A DNA stretch of 64,000 bases from Membranipora membranacea (lineage: Eukaryota > Bryozoa > Gymnolaemata > Cheilostomatida > Membraniporidae). This document shows positions 49,701 to 59,500 of this stretch, piece after piece. The position numbers and the translations under genes are program-made. The notes under the pieces are model-generated. The model did not search any database and had not been told where the DNA came from. It worked only from the letters and a program-made list of their open reading frames with translations. The stretch covers positions 12,154,001 to 12,218,000 of the forward strand of contig OU612068.1 in NCBI GenBank assembly GCA_914767715.1, written 5' to 3'. Numbering within the stretch: the first letter of the stretch is position 1; every line of letters starts with the position of its first letter.

Positions 49701-52700
49701 CATTATTTGGAAACGGAGAAATGGGGTATTTAATGATTTGCGATGAACACTCATGCCTAATATAATCAAAGATCATTCTGGCTTGAGGGATAACATTTCT
49801 GATTGAGTGATTTGTTTCTTCATCTAATAAAGAACTGGTGACAAAGAACCATAGCTAAGTTGTCTTGCTTGAGGTCAAGCTTCAAAACCTGAGAAAAAGA
49901 GCTGAGTTCAAAGGTAACTCACCATGAGAGTGGGTGCGGGGGCTCAGGTCTGTCAACGAACATCCCAATTCTGAAGCCATGGATCCAACATTGACAAAGA
50001 AATCCAGTATCTTGCTTATAGCGTGTGACTGATTACCCCCTGCTGCTGCTGACTCTTCCGATGAGACACCAGAGATGCCCATGAGGAGACTGGCGAGCTC
50101 CGCTCCTCGAGTTGTCAGTCGTGTGGTAGCAGTCTTCAGCTGCTGTGGCTTTACAATACTCTCCTTAGTTTGTTTTACAATGAAGTTTGTGAGATTTCTA
50201 ACCTCATCCTCGTGGACGCAACCTGATCTCAGACCATCAATAGTTTTTTTTATGGTTTTGACTGCAAACTCATGCATTTTCTGGTCTGGTTTGGGCATGG
50301 AATTGAGTGTTTCCTGGGTAGCGATGCAGTCATCTGTTAGCACAAGTGCCTTGCGACTTGCTGCCACACATATAGACAAAACTAACAGCTCATACAAGTA
50401 GCTGCTTACAGCACCACTTTGCATGGCTGTCAGAATCTTATTCAGCTTTTCGACGTTGAGGTTAGTTGAGTTTCCATCATTGATGACGAGCTCATCGATA
50501 AACTCTAGTACCATTGTATCATTAATCAGAACACGAGGAGGGGGGCCAGGCATGACACTAGATTTGCGGCGATTATCTCGTGTGCTCACATTAACCGCAC
50601 TGGCTCTCCTTAGATCTGATGTGTTTGTGATGATGCTAGTTAAGTTCTGAAGGTCCTCCAAAGCTAGGGCACCCTGCTTGATGCCCCGCAATGTCGACTG
50701 CATTGCTTCGTATATCACGTTGGCAGCTCTATCATCAAGCTTGGTCACTGAAAATACTGAAAGAGGTTCCGTCCTTATCCATTCATAGGCTATGAAGATA
50801 CACATGGATAACAGAATCAGGTCGTAGTTGTATGAGGAAATGACTTCATTTTTAAGATCATGCAGGGTCTTCTCGAGATTCTTCATGATGAAGTCAAATT
50901 TCGGAATGTAATGAGTAATATGTCTCAGTTCCACAAGCCGTTTTTCATAGCCTTGTATGGTGCATGGTCCTTTTGGGATGTCTGGAGTTTCTTGACGAGA
51001 TAATTTCTCCGGGATCACCATTAGGTAGGTGACAAAACAACCTATTGACAGCAAGTCTTTAGCCCCAGTATCTTGCTGCCTCACGTTGTCTATGGCAGCA
51101 TCAAGGTGTTCCAGGATTATTTTAGGGGTGACCACTTGCGTGGGTGAGAGGCGTGGTGAGTTGGGTTCGGCACTTGCGCCAGACCACCGGTGAGGACTTG
51201 TTCTCTGGGCATCTGATGTAACTGGACTAACTACGCCCAGCTCTTTATCTGCCATGCTCTCCTTACCATAAAAATGCTGTAAACTAAGCGCAAAATCTCC
51301 AAGAGTTTTTATCTCAACAGCTTGCGCTGGTGGAGAATTCTTCATGACCTGTAAAGACTTTTCAAGGAAATCCATTATGGCATAAGGGGAGGAAACAGCT
51401 TGAGCTGACTGATCCCGGTTTCCGATGATAGGACGTGGGGAAACTCCAAACACTGAAGTGGCAGTACTTTGTTCTCTGTATTTGGTGATTGTATTTGTCA
51501 AGAGCTGAAATACATCAATCTCTATTTCTTTGTTCTGCAAACTCTTCAGCGCCACATTGAATGCTTCATATACTAAGTTATTGATGAGCAGATCCAGCAC
51601 TTTGTAATCCAGAGCCACGGCGTAGTACTCAGCCTTTATCCTCTCAAACACCAAGGCAACCACGAGAACCAAACTTGCTGCCCAGAAATCTGTAAGATGT
51701 GGCTTCAGAGCCAGAACATTGAGGGCGGTATCAGTAATTTGAAGTGTGGCCTGTAATATCTCAATGGAATCAAAGGATTCCTTCAAACCAGCTAACTTCA
51801 TTCGCAAAATTTGAATAAAGCTCAACTCAACAGCATTGCTGACTTCCTCTTGCTCATGCGTTGGTGTTAGTGACCAGTTATCAATCAGTCGGCTACTTGA
51901 CTTTCTAACTGACCAGATGCTATGAGTGGACTGCAAGTTTCCAAGTGATTTGGTCTGAAGCTTATAAGCTGCCTTTGCCATCACAAACAGGTCACAGATC
52001 TTGACCTTTTCGGTTGCAAACAAACGCTTCATCAATGTTAGAGCCTGAAGCACAACATCCTCCTGGTCTTTAGAAAGAAAACTGTGCTGCGAAGTTTCCT
52101 TCTCCGCGAGATTCATATTCCCTGCATGTGGACTCAAGGAATCACAACAAGAGACTAGGGTTGTTAGACGAATGAGATCTTCCATTGAGGACTCCTCCTG
52201 GCTCAAACCATTAGTAGTTTTCTGAAACATGGCTACAATTATCTCACTGGCAAGAACATCAAACCTACTCCTAGCTCGATTCTGATTATGCTTTTTCCAG
52301 AATGCTCCCTCCTCACCCTGACTGTTTTGCCATTCCTGGTAGGTCACGATCAAACACAATGAGAGAATCATTGCATCATATAGGAAGTTGTCGGCCACAT
52401 CTTCATCTACATCTTTGATCACTTTTTCGATACTTTCAACGAAGGAACCACCACTCGGAGCTAGGATCATCTGACCTTTAAGTTTGTGCAGATGTCGGAT
52501 GAGAAGTTGAGATTCCGGCTCCTCATGCCACTTGACTCGGCTGCTTGTTCCTGACTCAGGTTCTCCGGCCAGTTTAGATCGTGGCTGTGAGTCATGTTGT
52601 CCAATACTTCTGAGCGTACCCTGAATAGAGTTCATCATAGCATCACGAGTAGCCTTAGTCTCATCCCCGCCTAGTGCCCCCAACTTCAGTTTCAGCTCTT

Positions 52701-55515
52701 CCGCAGATCTTGAGCTAGCATCGGCTATACTTAACGCAAGATCAGCAAGCTGCACTGAAGTGAGTCTGTGAGATCGGATGTCTCCCATGAGATTGTTGAT
52801 GGTATCTGACACTGGCACTCGCTTACTTCCCTGGCTGCTTCCTCTGAGTTCTGTTGAGGGCGTACCGTCATAAATCAATTCTACATCATACCTAGGGCTT
52901 TCTCCTTGAGTTGGTTTACCAATCACTTCACCTGCCTGGTGAGCATTGATAAGCTTCTGAGCAAAATTATTCAGCTTTCGCATTTCAAGAGGGCCAAGTT
53001 TACCAGAATTGATTTCAGCGACTAGCTTCGACAAGTGCTCCCTAAGTGCAATCTCTGAGTCGGCTTTACATGCTGACTTTGAATTCTTCTTCGAGGCAAC
53101 CTCCAATGAATCTCTGGTTGATAAGAAGCTAGACATACCGAACCCAATAAGATCATTCGGTGTGTCTATACTGTACTTTCTATCATTCCTCACAGGGTCC
53201 TCAGCTGAGTGTCGAGGTGAGTTAGAAGCTGATCCGCCTGATGAGCGGGAGCGTGGTGTCGTTACATTGACCACATTCTCATCATCCGGTTCGTTGGTAT
53301 CTGACAAGTCGACGATGTCTTTATGTAATCCTCCGCCGCCTCCACCAATCACCATGGTATGGCTGAATTTCACTGACCTGTGACTCTGTCTATCTTTCTG
53401 ACTTGTTTTGGGGTAGTGTACGCCACCACCACCTGTTTGTCTCATTGCAGCTGGGTCACTCTCCATCTCATCCTGAGTTTCTCCATCATCTAAAAATACA
53501 TTCGAACAAAGAAATAATGTTTGCGGGTAAATACTAAATAATTATATAAAATCATATAAGTTATTATAATTAGGCCTTTTATGTATATATTGCTATAAAG
53601 TGTTGATGGCCATGATTGGTAAAGGTCAAACTGCTGACAGTCAAAATTGTCATCCAAGCAGTTGAAAACAACTGAATTATCTTTGTTCCGCCCCTCCCTA
53701 CCCCATCTTTGCATATCAATGGGCAAATAGGGCAAATAGCTTTTTTACAATTTCCGTTCCATCAAAATGATCTCAGAATAAGAAGAAACGTTTCAAGTCT
53801 GAATTTAAGACATCAACGGTATATCTATTTATTTATTGAGGTTTTTTAAAAGTTTAAAATTAAAGTAAACTAAAAATATCTTGTTAACCTTGATAAAGGT
53901 GTATTACCTGGTTTCCACACAGCACTATTAGTCACCTTTAGTATCTCTCCATCACTCTCGGGTTCGGCAGCCCGAGCTCGCTCCTTTGGTCCTAAAAATA
54001 ATTATAACTCTCTTAGCTATTCTCCTACAGAACCACTGATATATATTATATGGATGAGGGGTACATATCTGACCCTGAGCAAGCGCACGGCTATTCATGT
54101 AGACTTTTGTCAAGAAGCTTGCCTGAGATTTTGAAGGTTGTTACTGGGACATCAATCAATGAATAATGTAAAAGCTGCTCGATTTTTAGCTTATTCCATA
54201 TCCTGACACAAAATTTTATACTGATAGCACATCTCCACAAATAGCTACGCTATCTATTTTACCACTGATCCATAAATTCATTTCAATGTACAGAGCTAAT
54301 GGTTTAGTTTAATTATTCACAGCTAAACCGGATTGTCTTAGCGCGATATGTTGTTCAAAAAAGACATTATTCAGGAAGCTTTTTTGCTAAATTCAAATTA
54401 TCAGAAAAGTTACTCATGGATTGGCTACAGAATAATTATTTTGGTTCAATTAATGTTTTGCAAAAGACAACACACCTTTCTCGCTCCAGACAAGACTATC
54501 GGTGACTCTCACGACTTGTTCTTCAATATCTCCCTCTTTTCTAGGTTGGAAGGAAGGTTCGGCCATGGTATGCTTCACGATGGTATGTTTCTCCTTCTTT
54601 CTTTCTTCTGTCCGTAGCACAGTGTATCCATATATTATATCTTATGGAAAAATAGATTATTTCTGTTATTATTATTATCTGATGTAGATCGTAATAATCA
54701 ACAACAACCTACAGCAGAAGGAATTTAAAGTCACACTGATACTGTCCAAATCAATGAGGAAATATATTTGCTTTGCGCATTGCTTGCAAATGACTTGTAT
54801 AAATAGTGATCCATACCACACTGATCATGTGATATACTATTGCATGTATATCTCTGATTGATAGAGAGTGAATTAATTCATTTAGTAGTAGTACCATCAC
54901 AAGGAATTTGGTGTGACGACCCGTGTTCAATTTGATTAAATAGGGGTGGGTACATGTTAGGTACTGCTACTAAATTGACTCTAACGATCAGAGATACGCA
55001 TGTAAATAGTGTAATCTCGATGTCCGAGTAGCTCCGTACTGGCGAAGAATCTGACCACATTATACAATCAGTTACAATAACAATTTCAGAATTTTAACCG
55101 AAATAAATAAATTATTGACAATAAATTCTCGTATTATATTTTTACCTCTCGCGTAGTAGCTGTATGTCTCTGGTTGGTCAGCTGAGGAGTCAGTTTCTAA
55201 AAAGAGAAAAAGTGTATGTACAATGTGAATTGATTATAGACGCAACTGTGATCAATAATGTGATATTTTTGCTCAGCATAATGGCATTTTATTGCTAGAC
55301 CTTATAATCTGCACTGTAACAGTATATATATACTGCATTCCTGTATTTATGTTGTCTACGATTTGTACACATATACATACCAGTTTCGGGTAATTTTGGA
55401 ATTGTATTTTCCTTAGAAGCTGCACTTGGTGAGTGATGCTCCTTTTCATCAGCTGTAGGTGAACTCAGTGGTTTTTTTTTACGAAGCCGTGGAAGCCCAA
55501 AAAACAAATCTTTTC
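43774..55515 (-). CDS. Large protein with divergent helical tandem repeats, unknown function (5' end not certain)
   Basis: Fifteen exons: 55381-55515, 55146-55196, 54476-54640, 53908-53991, 49923-53489, 49386-49487, 48968-49052, 48240-48478, 47710-47877, 47136-47326, 46471-46709, 45775-46040, 45198-45446, 44684-44848 and 43774-44021. Phases agree for about 1984 residues. The last exon either stops at 43774 or is spliced at 43795. The 3.6 kb exon encodes an acidic/Gly-rich start, then about a dozen divergent repeats of 35-40 residues. Each repeat is a helix, a K/R-x-G/S turn, then a second helix with L-x-x-L-T. Clear long units lie near 52150-52450, 50625-50900 and 50155-50455. Further copies continue in exons 47710-47877 and 48240-49052. 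The C-terminal exons are acidic, Ser/Pro-rich and then basic. No transmembrane signal or known domain was recognised. The first visible exon needs an upstream exon in phase 1; the gene at 56521-62190 could supply it. Confidence 0.68.
44425..44530. repeat. AT dinucleotide microsatellites
   Basis: Two long TA runs flank a short spacer in an intron of the helical-repeat gene. Both strands are open only because of the repeat. Confidence 0.8.
44564..44643. repeat. 80-bp intronic hairpin
   Basis: TTTTTACCGCTCAAAATAGT at the left is inverted at the right as ACTATTTTGAGCGGTAAAAA. The inner GTGACATGG/CCATGTCAC also pairs, with a loop of about 11 bases. Confidence 0.88.
49923..53489 (-). other. Single 3.6 kb exon encoding the helical-repeat region
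   Basis: One uninterrupted exon of 1189 codons between a TTTTTAG acceptor and a CATG|GTGAGT donor, in a locus where most exons are 50-350 bp. It encodes nearly all of the repeat array. Hydrophobic positions recur as YDLILLSMCIFIAYEW, YELLVLSICVAAS and YDAMILSLCLIVTY, each followed about 50 residues later by an A/V-I-Y-x-A-M-x-x-T-L-x-G-I-like helix and an E-D-L-x-x-L-T helix. Confidence 0.8.
54842..55003. repeat. TIR element (CATGTATATCTCTGAT family), copy 2
   Basis: The left end GCATGTATATCTCTGATTG pairs with the right end GATCAGAGATACGCATGT. The interior shares GGTGTGACGAC and GGGGTGGGTACATGTTAGGT with copy 1. The homology begins about 20 bp further left (CACACTGATCA). It lies between two exons of the helical-repeat gene. 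Confidence 0.75.
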
Positions 55516-56412
55516 CTACAATATAAAATTTGGGTAGATATGCTATAAAAAAGCAGCTACCCTACGCATACATTCTCCTGCGTAAGATGAACGATAAGAA
55601 GCTACTGCATTGTTTATGTCAGCTCAATGACCATCATTTGTTCTGTCGTTTCTTTGCTTTCTTTCTGTCCACACTGCTTCTTTAGAGCCATACAGTTTTA
55701 CTAAATTTTCGATTTTTACTAGATTTCAAACAACAAATATTTGTTTTGAGAGATGTTTTATAAGATAATCAACTCGGGTATGTTTTCTGAACATGTGAAG
55801 TTTGCGGGCTTTCACTTTGCATGTATTGTTAGTCAGTGTAATATCTACCGGATTCGTACCTTATAATGGATTAACGACCTTCGAATTTTCTGAACTTCAT
55901 ATGCCATGCAAGGGTTAGATGAGCTTTAGCTACATGATGGGATATGAGGAATCAAACTCTAAATTTTACATACCCAAATGACTGGATGACAAGCGAAGCG
56001 AAGTAATTGATGAAAAAGATAAGCAGAGAAGATAAGCATGGGCGGTAATTCCCTCAAGTCAACAAGACATTCCTTGCACAATGCGTTGCATTAATCAAAG
56101 GTCCAAAGAGTTATTCCCACTATAAAAAAGGACTTTTACCCAGGAACCATGGTTTGAAGTTTGTTTTTGACGCTGTCATGGTGAGCAAAGCTAAATTGCG
56201 ATAGTAAAATTGGTCTGATTGTTCATCTTGGGTGTGCTTTGGTTCTATTACACAAGTTGTTAGTAAGTGAATACATGGATGTTAGTTAAAGTAAGAGTCT
56301 ATCACAGATATAAATGACACCTCGACAGATCTGCCAATAGTCAAATTGGTCGATGAAAGGCATCGGACAGAATGTGGAGAGCTCTTGTGAGAAGTCAAAG
56401 CATCAGAAGCAT

Positions 56413-56418
56413 TTTATT
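56413..56418 (-). terminator. Candidate polyadenylation signal after the RRAS-repeat gene
   Basis: Reads AATAAA on the minus strand, 103 bp after the stop at 56521. If used, it would make this gene separate from the exons further left. Confidence 0.35.
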
Positions 56419-56520
56419 CAGCAAGAAAAGCAAAAATAGTAGGTGGTTGAATGCAGAAGCAGGATAGCGAATTCCTTGGTGAATGTTTAGAGAGCTGTAA
56501 TGTTAGAACAGATTGCACAC

Positions 56521-59500
56521 TCATGAGCAGGGAATACCTTTCTCAGACTGGGTAACTACAGGGTGAATCTCAGTATCTAACTCCTCAAAAAATGGACTAT
56601 ACTGAGTTTTACGTTGCTGAGTTGGCACACATGGCACATCGGTACGTTGATGGTATTCTTTATGCCAGATGGTTTTCACCATATCATTTGTAACATCTGT
56701 CCACCCCCGGGACTGATCCATTGTCTGGAGTACAAATTTCTCGAGTTGTTGGGGTTCTATTCTCGCATGGACTTTTGGTATGGCATTTCTGCGTGTCAAA
56801 TAGCGATCTTCAGTTGCCTTATTAGGCCTGTGACGAGATCGGGCGTATAGGTCTTTGGTGATCTTTACACCGTAAGTCTCCTCCAAAACCTTTTGGGTGT
56901 TACGATGCAATTCATGGAGAACCGGCGCTTTTACCGACTTGCGATCTCTAGCAATCGTGTTGAGCACTTGGGTCCTTCTTGCTGGATCCACTCTGTAGGA
57001 TTTAGGTGCAGTTTTTCCAATAGTATTTCCAATTTGATCTAACAAGTGATTCGAGGATAATGATTTTTTCAGGAGTATATCACTTCCCTGTAATTGAAAA
57101 CTGTTCCTTTTTTTAGAAAAGACCATGTTGCGTTTTGAGATCCCATTCTGGTTCGGCTTTTGGCGGGAATTTCTTTGAATAACCTGACTCTTATTTTGTA
57201 CATCTGTCCTTGAGACCATGACAGTAGCGCATACATCTTGCCCTTTTAGTCTCTCATATTCGGAAGCCTTTCCTTTACCACGATGACCTAATACTTTCTC
57301 TCGCACAGTCTGCTGGGCTTTGATGACTTCAGTACGACTGTTTTCTTTTCTGTTACTGTTAAAGTTATTATTATTGGCGTTGACGGTCTTTTTAGTTTTT
57401 AGGCAGCTATCCACGGCACTTTTTGACGGAACTTCTTTTGAAACACCATTAGGTTTGGCGGTATCGCGATCACCAGATGCCAGACTTAATTTGTCTAAGT
57501 TTTCATGTTTCTTTAGCTCTTCGCTCCCTGTTTCAACCAGCAATGTATTGTGTTTGGTTTCTATAGCTGGGTCAGGGTCTGTAATGAGTGAGGCAATTAT
57601 GTAAGTAAAGCAAGCGGAGCTGAGTGCCATAAAGCACAGCATTAGAACTGATGGAAGAATAATCAAGATTATACACAAACAAGAGTTAGCCACATGGATG
57701 CAGCGTTGAAACGTCTTCAACCAATCAACATATATTTCATGTGAATATTCGGCTTATCAATCATGTCAAACTTTGAACTCACCAACAAAAACAACAGAAC
57801 TTGACTGAAGATCGGTTTGATGTGATTCAACGACTGAACATTGGTTCTTGTGGACAGGAGGTAGAACAAACTCCTTATCACTGACACTGTAAAAATACCA
57901 TTATGTATTATTTTTGTTCCAGGTGATATCTTGGAAGTGGAATCTGGCTCTATGCTTTGAAAGGTGAACAAAATGAAACAGACGGAAAAACAATGCATGG
58001 ATGGTTTCTGAGATAACATTGCAACATCCCTGAAGTGTCCGAGTATTAAGTTTTGAAATGGAACCAAAATCTAAATACACTAGAAATAAATGACTTGACA
58101 TGGTTTTTCAAGCAAATACTGTGTTTAACGGATAAAATTTCTCAAGCTTTGTCAAATTCAGTAACCCGCTAAACAATGAGCCTGTTATACACTTCTTACC
58201 TGTGAACCTTATGCGGTCCATCTTGTTTCACATCAACAAACATAACAGCAGTAACAGTCTTTTTGCAGTTTGCCGCCATTTTGTCGGTGTGATCTCCACT
58301 TTTAGATGAATTAGATAATTCTCTAGTTTGACGTGTAGGCGGCGTGCTAGCATCATCATGACTCTTCTTAGCATTGATGGCATCATGATCTCCAGACGAA
58401 CAGCCGTCAGGGACATCTAGTTTACTGGCACAAGCTGTTGCAGCTGAGGTCAAAGAGACAGGGCTGGATTCGATGGCCGTTTTTGAAAGCGTCGGCAGAT
58501 TATCTTTAGGACCACTCAACTTTGAACTTGATAAGGCCATGTGAGTATCAGAGACCTTAGTCGATGAAGGTCTTACAATTTTCTGTGGGGTCAAGCTACG
58601 GCGTTTCTCTGATGAATGATCGCTCAAGCTTGGAAGTGTAGTAGAGCTTCTACTTTCATCGTCACTTGTGCTATCATTACTCTTAGATGAGGGTTTTGGA
58701 TGGCGAGTCCTGTTGGCAGGCCGAGGTCTAGTCTCGACTTTCACAACAGGTGGACTAGCGTCTGTAGAATCCTCAGACTGTAAGTCATCATTAGGAAGAT
58801 CGTCAGCAGTTGTTGAGTAATCGCTCATGGTTAACATTTCTGTACCAGCGTACTCAGTATCAGCAGTAGGTGATTGATTAAGTGCAGCTTCTCCAATGGT
58901 CAGGGACTTCGGCCGATGCCCCTCTGTACTGTTTGATCTACACTCGCTTCTGGGTAAACTTCTAGATCTAGCACTACTTGACCCAATATCTAATAGCTGA
59001 CACTGGAACCTAGTAGGTTGTGGTCGATATTTCCCCTGGCCACTCCTCATCTTATTGATGTAGCTTGGAACTTTAAGATCAGTGTCCTTTTCTGGAGCAT
59101 TGTGTAACTGAAGAGCATCGAGTAGATCCATATCGGTTGCCTGCTTCCTATCAAAAGAAATGAACAGGTGCTTATTTATCAATGACAAAGATTTGAAACC
59201 TATGATGTACTGAATCGTCAGCTTTATTGGTAGGTTGCTGCTTATATTTTAGAAGATCAGTAGTCACCATTTTACCACAGTATTACGTACTTGGACTTAT
59301 TAGCCTTTGGAGTTGTGCGTTTGACACTGGTTGATGATTTCTTTTTGATTGGATAGATTTCTGAGGAAATTTTTCTCATCGCTGATATCCGTCTTGCATC
59401 TGAGTATTCTTTTCTTCTTTGTTGTCGTAGATATGGTTCCAAGTAGGCAGTATTCCCATCAACTGCAAACAAATGGAAATATCCCAAAACAATGTTTTAT

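Noticed and set aside
57900-57995. Possible extra exon of the RRAS-repeat gene encoding SIEPDSTSKISPGTK
   Set aside because: It has usable-looking splice signals, but including it forces the next exon into a hydrophobic unlikely frame. Direct joining of 58200 to 57886 keeps phase and a hydrophilic frame.
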